Position numbers and translations under genes: made by a program
The notes under the pieces: model-generated
Database searches by the model: none
Told to the model about the DNA's origin: nothing
The model's input: the letters and a program-made list of their open reading frames with translations, nothing else
Assembly (NCBI GenBank): GCA_035913415.1
Contig: JAMIIV010000207.1
Coordinates: 29,866 to 93,865 of the forward strand
Direction of reading: 5' to 3'
Length of the DNA: 64,000 nucleotides
Source of the DNA: UBA5070 sp035913415
GTDB lineage: Bacteria; Fibrobacterota; Fibrobacteria; UBA5070
Shown here: positions 8,946 to 18,365 of the stretch, piece by piece
How positions within the stretch are numbered: position 1 is the stretch's first letter
How the letters are laid out: the number at the start of each line of letters is the position of its first letter

Positions 8946-9139
8946 GGAGACCTCGCCGCCCGGTGCGCTGAAAGGGAATGACCGGGGCTTTGGAATATCA
9001 CTTCCGCGCAGGGCGAAAGCAAAGCGAAAGTCCGCGGAAGTGTTGTCAGGCCGTCTCCACCCCTACCGCCGGAACGCCGTGTCTACCTTGGGTACTCCCC
9101 TGTTCCCGACCTCTCTTTCGCCAAGGAACCAAGACCCCC

Positions 9140-10612
9140 ATGCGCGACAACCCCACGAACGTGGCCATCTACTGGGATTTCGAAAACCTCCAGGCGAGCC
9201 TCGTCGAGAAGAAGGGCGGATCCGGCGCCTACGGCCGCACGAAGTACCAGGCCCAGGAAGCGTTGATCGACATCGAATCCATCATGGACTACGCCGCCAC
9301 CTTCGGTGTGGTGTCCATCAATCGCGCGTACTGCAACTGGCAGTGGTACGGCAAGTACCGCGAACAGCTTCTCCACAACGGTCTGGAGCTCATCCAGTTG
9401 TTCCATCCCGGTGCCTCGGGCAAAAACGGCGGCGACATCAAGCTGTGTCTGGACTGCACCGAAGACCTCATGCGTTTCCCGCACATCGACGTGGTGGTCG
9501 TCGTGGGTGGCGACAGCGATTTCCTGCCCGTGGCCCAGAAGATCAAGGCCCAGGGCAAGATGCTCGTGGGCATCGGCGCGGCGGCCAACACCAACCGCCA
9601 CTGGGCCCACAGTTGCCACGAGTTCAAGTTCTACGAAGCTCTCATCCTCGACGACGACTCCGCTCCCACCTCGGCGCCGGTGTTACCCGCCTCCGCGGTG
9701 CCCCAGCCACAGACCACCTCCCCGGTGGCGGCACCCACCGACCCCGACAACTTCGTGATGTCGCGTCCGGAAGACCTGCTGCGCCGCGCGATCTTGCGCC
9801 TGTCGGGCAAGGGCGGTGATTCGTGGGTCCTGAAGGGATCCATCCGTCCGATGATGAAGCGTATGGACCCGACGTTCGAAGAGGAGCAGCACGGTTGTCG
9901 CAGTTTCTCGGCCTTCATGCGCAAGTTCGAGCACCTGCTCGAAGTGCGCGCCGGGCGCAACGACCAGGAAGTCCGCATCCGCGGCAAAGGCGAGCGGCAG
10001 TCGGAACGCCCGATGGAGAACAACTCCGAGCGCGGGACGGAAACACGACCCGAGCGCAATGAACGCGGAGACCGTGGGGACAGGGGCGACCGCGGAGACC
10101 GTGGCGACCGGAACGATCGTCCCGAGCGCGGCGAACGTGGAGGACGTGACGAACGTCGCCGCGATCGCGATGGGCGACGGCAGGAGGCGCCGCAGGACCG
10201 CTCGCCGGGGCGAGTGGCCGAACGGATCGCCCAGGCTTTGGAGAAAGTCCCCGACCCGTTGGTCGATGGAGCCATCGCCGTCGAGGACGTTGCCGCCATC
10301 GAAGCCGCGTCCTTCACAACGGAGCCGCCCCCGTTCCTGGACGTGGCGCAGAACACTCCTGGAGACTCACGGGAACTGCCTCCCGCCAGCCTTGAAGCGG
10401 CACCGGACATCCCCGACTCGGCCCAGGAGACTGCGGACGAAGGCGACGTGAACGAAGGTGCACGCCCGTCGGGAACACCGGGTCGGCCCCGTGGCCCCAG
10501 GCGCCCGGCGGGCCGCAAACCAGCCACGGCCACGGAGAAACCCGCTCCGCTCAAGGCCGCCCCCAAAGCGGCCGCGAAGCCTCGTCCTCGGGGAAAATCC
10601 AGCAAGGGATGA
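9140..10612 (+). CDS. NYN-domain RNase-like protein with LOTUS/OST-HTH domain and RGD-rich linker
   Basis: A 490-aa protein. Residues 1-175 form an NYN (PIN-like, LabA/DUF88) domain with metal-binding acidic residues in AIYWDFEN (Asp13), GGDIKLCLD and VVGGDSDFLP. A LOTUS/OST-HTH-like winged helix follows (about 215-285, DLLRRAILRLSGKGG onward), a pairing known in RNA-binding ribonuclease-like proteins. Then comes a highly charged tract of RGD-type triplets (10074-10170) and a Pro/Lys-rich tail, both predicted disordered. ATG chosen at MRDNPTNVAI; upstream in-frame codons look non-coding. It is presumably cytoplasmic and acts on RNA, but targets are unknown. Convergent with the DUF4349 gene. 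Confidence 0.85.
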   Translation: MRDNPTNVAIYWDFENLQASLVEKKGGSGAYGRTKYQAQEALIDIESIMDYAATFGVVSINRAYCNWQWYGKYREQLLHNGLELIQLFHPGASGKNGGDIKLCLDCTEDLMRFPHIDVVVVVGGDSDFLPVAQKIKAQGKMLVGIGAAANTNRHWAHSCHEFKFYEALILDDDSAPTSAPVLPASAVPQPQTTSPVAAPTDPDNFVMSRPEDLLRRAILRLSGKGGDSWVLKGSIRPMMKRMDPTFEEEQHGCRSFSAFMRKFEHLLEVRAGRNDQEVRIRGKGERQSERPMENNSERGTETRPERNERGDRGDRGDRGDRGDRNDRPERGERGGRDERRRDRDGRRQEAPQDRSPGRVAERIAQALEKVPDPLVDGAIAVEDVAAIEAASFTTEPPPFLDVAQNTPGDSRELPPASLEAAPDIPDSAQETADEGDVNEGARPSGTPGRPRGPRRPAGRKPATATEKPAPLKAAPKAAAKPRPRGKSSKG

Positions 10613-10617
10613 GACGA

Positions 10618-10650
10618 TCCCTGCGGTACGATCCTTTCGCGCCGCAGGGA
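10618..10650. terminator. Hairpin between convergent genes
   Basis: A 9-bp perfect inverted repeat (TCCCTGCGG at 10618 and CCGCAGGGA at 10642) with a 15-nt loop lies between the stop codons of the convergent NYN and DUF4349 genes. There is no T-tract on either side, so it may be a weak bidirectional terminator or a transcript-end stabilising stem. Confidence 0.45.
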
Positions 10651-10657
10651 GACCCGA

Positions 10658-11590
10658 CTACTCCGACGTACGTGGACGAGCGCGCCGCAGGCGCACGATC
10701 CCGTAGACCATGCCACCCAGCACCAGCAACACCGTCCAGTGCGACACGAACCACAAGACGAACCCGACGAAGCCGTCCCATCCCTCCCGGGCGGCGGCAC
10801 CGAAGCGGCTCCCGAGCGATTCGCGCCAGATCTGGTACAGAGGCTGCGCCAAGGTGTCCATGCGCGTTTCGGGATGCTGGTAGATCGAAACCGCCACGGC
10901 ACTGAGTGCCACCTGGCCGAGCAGATCCTCTTCGCGGGACAGGGCCGCGTCGGCGCGATCCGCCCGGTCGTTGGCGTTGTCCAGAACGGAGGACAGGTCG
11001 CGGATCTTGCCGGTCCGCTCGTCGACCAAATTCTCCATCCGTTGGCTGGCTCGCTCCTGCCGCCGACGCTCGCGGTCGGCGCGTCGCAATTCCTGCCCCA
11101 CGTCCTGGGCCGTCACCACCCGGCGATCGAGAGCCGCCACCAGCGGTGCCAGATGCGCCAGCACCGTATCCAGACGGTCGTTGGGCACCTGCAACTGCAG
11201 GTCGTTGACGATGTCGACGCGTTCGATGCGGATGAGGGAATCGTCGCCGTGGGATTCTTCGTGGGCCTCCGCCATCCGGACCTGGAGATCGTTGCGCGCC
11301 ACGTATCCACCCGCGTCGGCCACGATGCGCTCGATGGCCGTGGTGGTCTGCACCACCGATCGGCATCGGAAGCGCATCTCGGCGCTGCGCACGAACTTGC
11401 GATCGGCCACCACCGGGCTCGGGGCGGCGCTCATTCCGACGGGAGGCGCCGGTGGCGCGGCTTCCTGCGGAGCGGACGAGACAGCATCGGCGTATCCCGA
11501 CTCGACCATCGGGGCGGCTTCCTCCTTCTTCTGACAACCAAGCACCGCAAAACTGACCAGGCACAGGGGCAGGATCCAGCGACGACTCAT
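10658..11590 (-). CDS. DUF4349 lipoprotein
   Basis: A 310-aa lipoprotein with lipobox VLGC (Cys near residue 19) after a short hydrophobic leader. The DUF4349 layout is clear: an N-terminal alpha/beta part beginning RKFVRSAEMRFRC, a long charged coiled coil (about 160-215, QELRRADRERRRQERA onward) and a single C-terminal transmembrane helix (about 280-300) followed by a basic tail. It should be anchored in the envelope at both ends. GGAG precedes the ATG by 6 nt. The family's role is not established; some members are linked to envelope stress. Confidence 0.87.
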   Translation of the reverse strand: MSRRWILPLCLVSFAVLGCQKKEEAAPMVESGYADAVSSAPQEAAPPAPPVGMSAAPSPVVADRKFVRSAEMRFRCRSVVQTTTAIERIVADAGGYVARNDLQVRMAEAHEESHGDDSLIRIERVDIVNDLQLQVPNDRLDTVLAHLAPLVAALDRRVVTAQDVGQELRRADRERRRQERASQRMENLVDERTGKIRDLSSVLDNANDRADRADAALSREEDLLGQVALSAVAVSIYQHPETRMDTLAQPLYQIWRESLGSRFGAAAREGWDGFVGFVLWFVSHWTVLLVLGGMVYGIVRLRRARPRTSE

Positions 11591-11649
11591 GGTGCACTCC
11601 AGGGATACAGGGGAATGGGGGTTACGTGTTCCAACCAGGGATCGCGAGC

Positions 11650-13197
11650 TCACTCGCCTTCGCTTTCGCCGGACGCGGGTCGTCGGTTGATTTCGTCCAG
11701 AAGATGTTCGACCCGGCATCCCTGCGGGACGAAAAGAGCGATCAGAACGTCTTGTTCGAAGACGGCCACGAGCTGGATGCGATCGTCCTCGGCCCACACC
11801 AGATGGTTCGGTGCAGAGAGGAGCGCGCCCGGGATCGCTTCCTCGACGTCCATCCGGTTGTTGCCCGACGCGAGCCGCCCCAAGGCGCGGGATCCGAAGT
11901 CGCCGACGAGCACCAATCCCTCTTGCTCCGTCCAAGTCGCGAAGGGGCCTACCTCGTAGGCATCACCCTTGTAGTAGTCGCTGCGCATGCACGAAGACGT
12001 GCCAGGCACAACTCCACGCGCAACCAACCCCCGGATTTTGGAACGCTCCGGGAGCTGCTCTTCGGGGAACGGGGTCGATTTGTAGGCGAGCATGTCAGGG
12101 GTCCATTCCGACGAGGCCTCGAAGAAGAGGTCCACGACCCGGCGCGAGGCGGCCACAACCTCGGTCTCCTCGACGGTGAATCCCGGACCATCGAAGGAAT
12201 CGACGGTCGCCGCGATCAGATCGATCTGACGGGGATCGACGATGGGAACATCGCGCAACACGACCCAATCCGGAGTGATCTTCTGGTCTTCGGCGCAATC
12301 CTCACCGCCCTCGAGGCAACGCGCGGGCAGATCCAGCCAGGAGACGTTCCCGCCTAGAATTTCCAAACTGTCCACGTTCGGCATCGAGCGAAGATTCAAC
12401 CGGGGCGCGAACACCTTGCGCAATACCAACGTTTGTACCGGCAACCACTGCAGCCGGTGTTGGCTCCTGGACCACGATCCGCCGTCCTGCTCCGTTGCGA
12501 GTCTGCACCCCCGCAGTTCCAGCCTGCGCAACGAACGGAACATCGCCAGTCGGCCCACATTGATCTCTTCGGTACCGGAGCACGCCAGGACCAGCCCTTG
12601 GATGGGGCCTTTCCCGCCCGCCCGCAGCACCTGCTTGGCGACCACCTTGCCCGACTCGGCGGCCATCCACTGGCGCAGGCGCGCCGCTTCGGCCTCTCCC
12701 CCGCAGGTTTGACGGCTGCGCCATCCCGGCGCGGCGCGATCCAGCCACGGCCGGACACCCTCGGGGAGGTCGCCGCAGAGACTCGCACCGTCGATGCGGA
12801 TGGAGTCGGGGAATGTGCGGCCCACCTGGAAGACGCGGTCTTCTTCGGGCAGGGTCCAGAGGGGGAGGTTCGAGACGTCGACCACCCAACTCGAGCCGGA
12901 ACGATGGATCACGTTGGAATCGACCAGATCGAGACCGTTGCGGGACTCCACTTCGTAGACCCACCACCGCAGCGATTCCTCGACCCCTTCCAAGGCTCCC
13001 GTCGCCGGAGGGAGAGTGGCAACGGAATCTGTCGCAACGGGCGCGGCGGCAGCGGGCGGCGCCTTGCGACATCCCGCGACCATCATCAGCAGGATCAGCG
13101 CCGCCGCGGAAGCCACACTGCCCGAGGACTGCAGGCCAACCGAAGGAGTCCATCGGAGGGCTGTGAACTTGACGCCTTCGGAACTGCGGTGGCTCAT
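11650..13197 (-). CDS. Large lipoprotein with LRR-like segment
   Basis: A 515-aa protein whose start ATG overlaps the sulfurtransferase stop (ATGA at 13194-13197). A hydrophobic stretch ends in the lipobox VAGC (Cys about residue 43), so the n-region is unusually long and an internal start is possible. The middle (about 200-300) has leucine-rich-repeat-like spacing (LRRLELRGCRL, LNLRSMPNVDSLEILGG). Several paired cysteines suggest disulphides in an oxidising compartment. I do not recognise a named family. The coupling to a sulfurtransferase gene may be only transcriptional. Confidence 0.75.
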   Translation of the reverse strand: MSHRSSEGVKFTALRWTPSVGLQSSGSVASAAALILLMMVAGCRKAPPAAAAPVATDSVATLPPATGALEGVEESLRWWVYEVESRNGLDLVDSNVIHRSGSSWVVDVSNLPLWTLPEEDRVFQVGRTFPDSIRIDGASLCGDLPEGVRPWLDRAAPGWRSRQTCGGEAEAARLRQWMAAESGKVVAKQVLRAGGKGPIQGLVLACSGTEEINVGRLAMFRSLRRLELRGCRLATEQDGGSWSRSQHRLQWLPVQTLVLRKVFAPRLNLRSMPNVDSLEILGGNVSWLDLPARCLEGGEDCAEDQKITPDWVVLRDVPIVDPRQIDLIAATVDSFDGPGFTVEETEVVAASRRVVDLFFEASSEWTPDMLAYKSTPFPEEQLPERSKIRGLVARGVVPGTSSCMRSDYYKGDAYEVGPFATWTEQEGLVLVGDFGSRALGRLASGNNRMDVEEAIPGALLSAPNHLVWAEDDRIQLVAVFEQDVLIALFVPQGCRVEHLLDEINRRPASGESEGE

Positions 13198-14039
13198 CGT
13201 TCGACGGGCCGACGCGGATCCACGCACCATTCACTCCAGGAGCCGGGGTAGAGGGCGGCGCCGGAAAGACCCGCGACCTCCAGGGCCAGCAGGTTGTGGC
13301 AGGCCGTGACACCCGATCCGCACTGCATGACGGCTTCGGCGACGGAGCGACCTTCCAGGACACGTTCGAATTCCGCGCGCAGCGTCTCGGGGGTTTTGAA
13401 ACGCTCGCCGTCGACGAGATTCTCGCGGAAGAAACGGTTGCACGCGCCGGGGATGTGGCCCCCCACGGGATCGAGGGATTCGCCTTCGCCCCGGAACCGC
13501 TCGGGCGAACGCGCATCGACCACCAGCAACGACCGTCCACCCAGGCTGGCCAGAATCTGTTCGGCCGAGACCGTGGGCATCAAGGATTCCTTGGCGACCA
13601 GATCGCCGCGCCCACGAGGTGCGGGCACATCTTCCTCAAGGGCTCCACCGACGTCCCTCCAGGCGGCCACCCCACCGTCGAGCACGGCCACGGCCTCGTG
13701 GCCCAGCCAACGCAAAAGCCACCACAAGCGCGCCGCGAACATGCTGCCGGCGTCGTCGTAGACCACCACCTGCGAACAGGCCTTCACCCCTAGCCCCGCG
13801 AGGATCCCCGCCAGGACGCGTTTGTCGGGCAAGGGATGGCGCCCGTTGTGCCCCGTGCGCGCACCCGACAGCGCCTCGTCCAGCGGCAGGAACAAGGCAC
13901 CGGGGATATGTCCCGCTCGCCAGGCGGCGATGCCGGCTCGGGGCAGCAGGAGATCGTGGCGGACATCGAAGACGATCCAATCGGGATCGTGCAGATGGGC
14001 CCGCAGGGTGGCAGCGTCGAGGAGGGTGTTGTGGGGCAT
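13194..14039 (-). CDS. Sulfurtransferase, 3-mercaptopyruvate type
   Basis: A 281-aa tandem rhodanese. Residues 1-135 are the inactive first domain and 155-281 the catalytic one, with the active loop CGSGVTA and nucleophile Cys240; CGSGVTA is typical of 3-mercaptopyruvate sulfurtransferase, whereas thiosulfate sulfurtransferases usually have CRKGVT. It would transfer sulfane sulfur from mercaptopyruvate to thiols or cyanide in the cytoplasm. No signal peptide is present. ATG placed at MPHNTLLDAA. Its stop codon overlaps the start of the downstream lipoprotein gene. Confidence 0.9.
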   Translation of the reverse strand: MPHNTLLDAATLRAHLHDPDWIVFDVRHDLLLPRAGIAAWRAGHIPGALFLPLDEALSGARTGHNGRHPLPDKRVLAGILAGLGVKACSQVVVYDDAGSMFAARLWWLLRWLGHEAVAVLDGGVAAWRDVGGALEEDVPAPRGRGDLVAKESLMPTVSAEQILASLGGRSLLVVDARSPERFRGEGESLDPVGGHIPGACNRFFRENLVDGERFKTPETLRAEFERVLEGRSVAEAVMQCGSGVTACHNLLALEVAGLSGAALYPGSWSEWCVDPRRPVER

Positions 14040-14151
14040 CGGGATAGAAGGTACCTCCTGGGTGCCTGCCCGCAAACACGTTCCAGCAAAGGTCCAATGC
14101 CCCCCGCAAGCGGTCGCCTCGCGGGAATGGGTCCCAGGTTCCGCTCCGCTC

Positions 14152-15531
14152 TCAACACCGAATGCGGCCGCTTCCCAACGTCCAGCGCACCGCTCCCATC
14201 CGCTGGGCGAGGGTCTGGTCGTGGGTCGCCAGGACCAACCCTCCAGGCCAGCGCACGAGCGTTTCCTCCAACAGACGGATGCTCGCCGCATCGAGATGGT
14301 TGGTGGGCTCGTCCAGAAGCAGCACCTCGACCGGCGAGGCCAACGCCAGAGCCAGACGCAGCTTGCGCGCCTCGCCCGGAGACGGCGCTTCGGTCTCCCG
14401 AAGCGCATCGCCCCCGGCCCCCAACGCCGCCGCCAGCGTCAGAATCCGTCCGCATCGCTCCCGCCCACCCCCGCGGATCTCCCGGACCAGCAGGCGATCT
14501 TCTTCGGCCGTGGTCTCCTGGGGAAGGTGGAAGGCGAACCCTTCCGCCGCGTGCACCAACGCCTGCATCAGGGTCGATTTGCCCGTGCCGTTGGGACCCT
14601 CCAGAAGCACCCGCTCGCGAGCTTCCACCACCAATCCACCGTGTTCCAGAGCCCACCCCCCCGGGGTCGGAAGGCACCCCGCCGGCAAAGCAATGCGGCG
14701 TCCGCGGCCCACCCACGGGAACTCGACCTCGCGGAAGGTGTCGCGCCGCACCGCGGGGGCCTCCGTCGCGCGCAGACGCTCCCATTCGGCGCGCAGACGC
14801 CCCTGGTCCTGCCCCGTCCGGCCTTGGGCGCGCCGGAAGCGGAAGTCGGCCGCCAGGGATCGGGCGTCGGAATCGTGGGCGTCCTTCATGCGTCCTCCCG
14901 CCGTACGATCGCGATCGGCCCTCGAGGCGGCCTCCTTCGCCCGTTGCATCCGGTCTTGCACCGCCTCGAGGCGACCGTCGTACTCCTCCCTGCTGGCCAG
15001 GGAGGCCGCTTGACGCTCCTGGCGCGCCTGCCAGGCACGCGCGAATCCTCCCTCGGTCACCACGATGCCCCCCCTCTCGATCCACAGGGTCTGGCGCGCC
15101 AGGCGATCCAGCAGATTCCGATCGTGGCTCACCAGCAGGGTGGGCCCACGCCGTCGGCGCAGCCGCGCCTCCAACTCGGTGGCCGCATCGATGTCCAGGT
15201 GGTTCGTCGGCTCGTCCAGCAGCAGCAGGTCCGGATCGTTCGCCAGCATCTCTCCCAGGCGCGCCCCCTGCTCCTGTCCCGGCGAAGACGCGGCGTCGCC
15301 GGTCCGTTGCCGACAGAATCCGACATCTCTCGCGCCCGAGACGATCCGCCCCGACGTCGGCGATCGCCGTCCCGCCACCAGCTCCAGGAGCGTGCTTTTG
15401 CCCGAGCCGTTCAGCCCGCACACGGCCACCACCCCGTCCAGGCGGCAGCGCAACGACAGGTCCGCGAACAGGTCCCGACCTCCCGGCCAGCAGAATCCCA
15501 CGCGATCCAACCACAGATCCAGATGAGCCAT
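14152..15531 (-). CDS. Compact ABC-F family ATPase
   Basis: A 459-aa protein with two ABC domains and no membrane segment, as in ABC-F ribosome-associated factors. Domain 1: Walker A GLNGSGKST (39-47), Walker B with LLLLDEPTNHLD. Domain 2: GPNGTGKST, LLLDEPTNHLD. The ABC-F hallmark DEPTNHLD occurs in both. The signature motifs are atypical (SPGQ in the first, SPGE in the second) and domain 1 is shortened, so the total length is well below the usual 520-650 residues. The linker (about 165-260) is rich in Arg, Ala and Gln. Function could be translation rescue or antibiotic protection; no drug-resistance neighbours are present. Confidence 0.87.
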   Translation of the reverse strand: MAHLDLWLDRVGFCWPGGRDLFADLSLRCRLDGVVAVCGLNGSGKSTLLELVAGRRSPTSGRIVSGARDVGFCRQRTGDAASSPGQEQGARLGEMLANDPDLLLLDEPTNHLDIDAATELEARLRRRRGPTLLVSHDRNLLDRLARQTLWIERGGIVVTEGGFARAWQARQERQAASLASREEYDGRLEAVQDRMQRAKEAASRADRDRTAGGRMKDAHDSDARSLAADFRFRRAQGRTGQDQGRLRAEWERLRATEAPAVRRDTFREVEFPWVGRGRRIALPAGCLPTPGGWALEHGGLVVEARERVLLEGPNGTGKSTLMQALVHAAEGFAFHLPQETTAEEDRLLVREIRGGGRERCGRILTLAAALGAGGDALRETEAPSPGEARKLRLALALASPVEVLLLDEPTNHLDAASIRLLEETLVRWPGGLVLATHDQTLAQRMGAVRWTLGSGRIRC

Positions 15532-15736
15532 GCGCGGCTCCTTTCCACTCTCCCCCGACTCCGCGGAGCGGGGGCTGCACCGATCTCCCGCTTCGGACCC
15601 ACGGGACCGAAACGCCCGAGACCTCCTCGGGATTCGTCTCCGTCGCCGCCCAAGGGCACGAGCGCGGAGCGTGATGGTTGGTTGGTGTCAGTGTTTGCGC
15701 ATGGTCGGGCGCCGCCGACGCGGGCCCGCAACGAAT

Positions 15737-16660
15737 CTACGCCGGCGACGCTCCCTGCGCAAGAAGGAGGTCTTCAATTTCTTGCAAGCTCGGCGGAAAC
15801 AGGCATCCCGGCGTGGTGGTGCAGATCCGCGCCGCCACCGCGGCGGCGAACCGCACCGTGCGGCGATCGTCCCATCCCTGCAAAACGCCCCACACCAGTC
15901 CCCCGCGGAAGCTGTCGCCGGCACCGGCCGAATCGACCACGTCCACACGGAAGGGTTCGATCCAGCCGCTTTCGCCTCCGGCTCGGCCATAGCGCAACCG
16001 TCCCGCCCCAGAGGTGAACACCACCAGACCCGGGCAGGTCTGGAGATAGCGATGGAACAGCGCCTCGCGTGTGTCGCCTTCGAGCTCCGTGCCGGGGAAT
16101 TCACGGCGCAAGAATTCATTCGAGATCGCCAGGATCGCGGCCGAGCGGGCAAGTTCGGTGTCGGGCCCGGCGTCGCAGGCCGCCAAGGGAATGCCCAGTT
16201 CGCGCGCGGCCCGCGCCACACGCAGCGTCGCTTCCCCGAAGGCGGGATCGACCACCGCGACACGCGCTCCGCGCAGGCGATCCACCGTCGGAAGGTCCCA
16301 CTGGCGGGTGGTGAACAGAAGGTCGCAGTAGCGCCCGAAAACCGTACGCGAATGCCCATCGGCGATGACCAACTCCTGCACCCCCGCATACCCCGGCTCG
16401 ACCCGCAGTCCCGAGACGTCCAGACCTCGCGAAGCCAAAAACGCCAGGGTCCGTCGACAGGACTCGTTGTCCCCGATCCAGTTGCCCTCCAGACGCACCT
16501 CCAGACCCAATCGGGCCAGCACCAGCGACGTGCCCGTCGCCTCGCCGGAATGGTTCTCCAGATCTTCCACCACCTCTCCGTACCCATCGGCCGAGGGGAA
16601 GGCATCCTTCAGGCGCAGCAGGCGCCCCGTACTGACATGACCGAAGCAGTAGACGTCCAT
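15737..16660 (-). CDS. PfkB-family carbohydrate kinase
   Basis: A 307-aa ribokinase-type enzyme. The PfkB signature near the C-terminus is present as DSAGAGDSFRGG, in which the last Asp is the catalytic base, and the N-terminal substrate region contains SGEATGTSLVLARLG. It phosphorylates a sugar or nucleoside in the cytoplasm; the substrate is not evident. ATG placed at MDVYCFGHVS, about 40 nt downstream of a good promoter (16706-16735). It is divergent from nnr. The first strand (CFGHVSTGRL) departs from the usual ribokinase start, hinting at a less common specificity. Confidence 0.87.
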   Translation of the reverse strand: MDVYCFGHVSTGRLLRLKDAFPSADGYGEVVEDLENHSGEATGTSLVLARLGLEVRLEGNWIGDNESCRRTLAFLASRGLDVSGLRVEPGYAGVQELVIADGHSRTVFGRYCDLLFTTRQWDLPTVDRLRGARVAVVDPAFGEATLRVARAARELGIPLAACDAGPDTELARSAAILAISNEFLRREFPGTELEGDTREALFHRYLQTCPGLVVFTSGAGRLRYGRAGGESGWIEPFRVDVVDSAGAGDSFRGGLVWGVLQGWDDRRTVRFAAAVAARICTTTPGCLFPPSLQEIEDLLLAQGASPA

Positions 16661-16705
16661 GGCAAGCCTCCGGATCCGGGGAACGCCCCCCTTATTCCAG
16701 ATTGG

Positions 16706-16735
16706 AGTATACCGAGTCGGAATAGAGCTCCGCAA
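16706..16735 (-). promoter_or_regulatory. Sigma-70-type promoter for the PfkB kinase gene
   Basis: Read on the minus strand, TTGCGG (16730-16735) and TATACT (16706-16711) are separated by 18 nt; the -10 is one mismatch from consensus. The predicted start would be near 16699, giving a leader of about 40 nt to the ATG at 16660. Confidence 0.6.
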
Positions 16736-16814
16736 GCCGTTTCGACACCACCGTTGCGGACACACTCCCCATTCCCACCTCGCGGCGCCGACCGGATGGG
16801 TTACACTCTGCCAC

Positions 16815-18365
16815 ATGCCCACCCCCGAGTCGTCTCCTTCGTTTCCCGCCGTCCTTCCCGCCGCCTGCCGGGTCGCCGAACGCCACGCCATGGCTACGTG
16901 GGGATTGCAGGAAGACGTCCTGATGGAGCGTGCGTCGCTGGGCGCCTGGCAGGTGTTCCGTGCCCACTTCCCCGAATCAAGGCATCTGGTCGTGGTCTGC
17001 GGGCCGGGCGCCAACGGGGGCGACGGCCTTGCCCTGGCGCGCCACGCGCTCGTCAACGGTTTTTGTCCTACCGTGGTGGGAATCGGCCCGAAGCCCGATC
17101 CCTCGACGGCCTCCGGGCGGCAATACGAGATCCTGCGCCGCCTGGGGGTGTCCGTCACCCCTTGGTCCGAATTCCACACCCGGCCGTCGGAAGCCCCGCC
17201 AGCACCCGCCGTCGACGCGATGTTCGGGACGGGGCTCTCGCGCTCCCTGGCAGGCGAGGCCGCCGAGGCCGCCGCCTGGCTCTCCCAACACCCCACCTTG
17301 GCCCTCGACCTGCCCTCGGGACTCGATGGCGCCACCGGCCAACCCCTGGGGCCCTGCGTTTCGGCGGTGGCCACCGCGACCTTCGGCCGCTCCAAACCCG
17401 GATTGTTTCTCCATCCGGGACGCGAGTTCGCCGGCGAGGTCCATGTGGTGCACCTCGGCCTGCCCAAGGCCTCGTGGGATTTCGCCGGAGGCGCCGTCGC
17501 GCTCCTGGACGAGGCGTGGTCCCATCGCCGGTTGGTCCCCCGCCCCCGCGGCACGCACAAAGGCGGAGCCGGGCGGGCGTTCCTGTTGTGCGGATCCGAC
17601 GCGTATCTCGGGGCCGCCATTCTCTGCACCTCGGCCTGCCTGCGCTCCGGCGCCGGACTGGTTTCGGTGGGTACGACGGAATCCGTCAGATCCATCGTGG
17701 TGTCGGCCGTGCCGGAGGCCATGGCTTCCGTCGCCATCGGCAACATCTCCGACCCGACCGCGTTGCAGCGGCGCATCGAGACCGCCGACGCGCTTCTGGC
17801 GGGCCCCGGGTTGGGCACATCGCCCGAAGCGGCCCAGGCGCTGGAACTCCTGCTACGCCACGCCCATTCCCCCGTGGTGCTGGACGCCGACGGACTGAAC
17901 CTGCTGGCCTCCCATTCGCACCTTCGCGCCTTGTTGGTCCTCGCTGCTCACGCCCACGGAGTCGTGCTCACCCCGCATCCTCTGGAGGCCTCGCGCCTGC
18001 TGGATACACCGATGGACAAACTCCTGGCCGACCCTCTCCGTGCCGCACGAAGCCTGGCCGACCAGTTCGGCTGCGTGGCGGTATTCAAGACCTCGACCCC
18101 CGTGATCGCCTCGCCCACGGGCGATCTGGCCATCGGGGTCGCGGGACATGCTGGGATGGCCGTTGGCGGGATGGGCGATGCGTTGGCCGGCGCCATCGCC
18201 GCGCGCCTGGCCGAAGGGGTGCAACCGTACGAAGCCGCCTGCCAAGCGGTGCGTGCCCACGCCCGAGCCGGAGACATCGCGGGTGCGAACGGACGACGAG
18301 GCATGTCGGTCACCGACCTGGTGAATGCCCTTCCGCAAGCCTGGGAGGAGATGGAAGCGTCCTGA
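16815..18365 (+). CDS. nnr: Bifunctional NAD(P)H-hydrate epimerase/dehydratase
   Basis: A 516-aa nicotinamide-cofactor repair enzyme. Residues 1-215 are the YjeF_N epimerase (GPGANGGDGLALARHAL near 55-71; DAMFGTGLSR and DLPSGLDG further on), and 225-516 the ADP- or ATP-dependent dehydratase related to ribokinases (DADGLNLLA, LTPHPLEASRLL, GGMGDALAGAIAA). It re-forms NAD(P)H from damaged hydrates. ATG at 16815 gives the normal N-terminal helix. Its last 56 nt are overlapped on the other strand by the end of a membrane-protein gene, and a diverged second copy of its last 25 codons lies at 19450-19531. Confidence 0.93.
   Translation: MPTPESSPSFPAVLPAACRVAERHAMATWGLQEDVLMERASLGAWQVFRAHFPESRHLVVVCGPGANGGDGLALARHALVNGFCPTVVGIGPKPDPSTASGRQYEILRRLGVSVTPWSEFHTRPSEAPPAPAVDAMFGTGLSRSLAGEAAEAAAWLSQHPTLALDLPSGLDGATGQPLGPCVSAVATATFGRSKPGLFLHPGREFAGEVHVVHLGLPKASWDFAGGAVALLDEAWSHRRLVPRPRGTHKGGAGRAFLLCGSDAYLGAAILCTSACLRSGAGLVSVGTTESVRSIVVSAVPEAMASVAIGNISDPTALQRRIETADALLAGPGLGTSPEAAQALELLLRHAHSPVVLDADGLNLLASHSHLRALLVLAAHAHGVVLTPHPLEASRLLDTPMDKLLADPLRAARSLADQFGCVAVFKTSTPVIASPTGDLAIGVAGHAGMAVGGMGDALAGAIAARLAEGVQPYEAACQAVRAHARAGDIAGANGRRGMSVTDLVNALPQAWEEMEAS

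Noticed and set aside
10074..10170. RGD triplet tract as a CRISPR-like repeat
   Set aside because: Unit is 9 nt, in coding frame, with no spacers.
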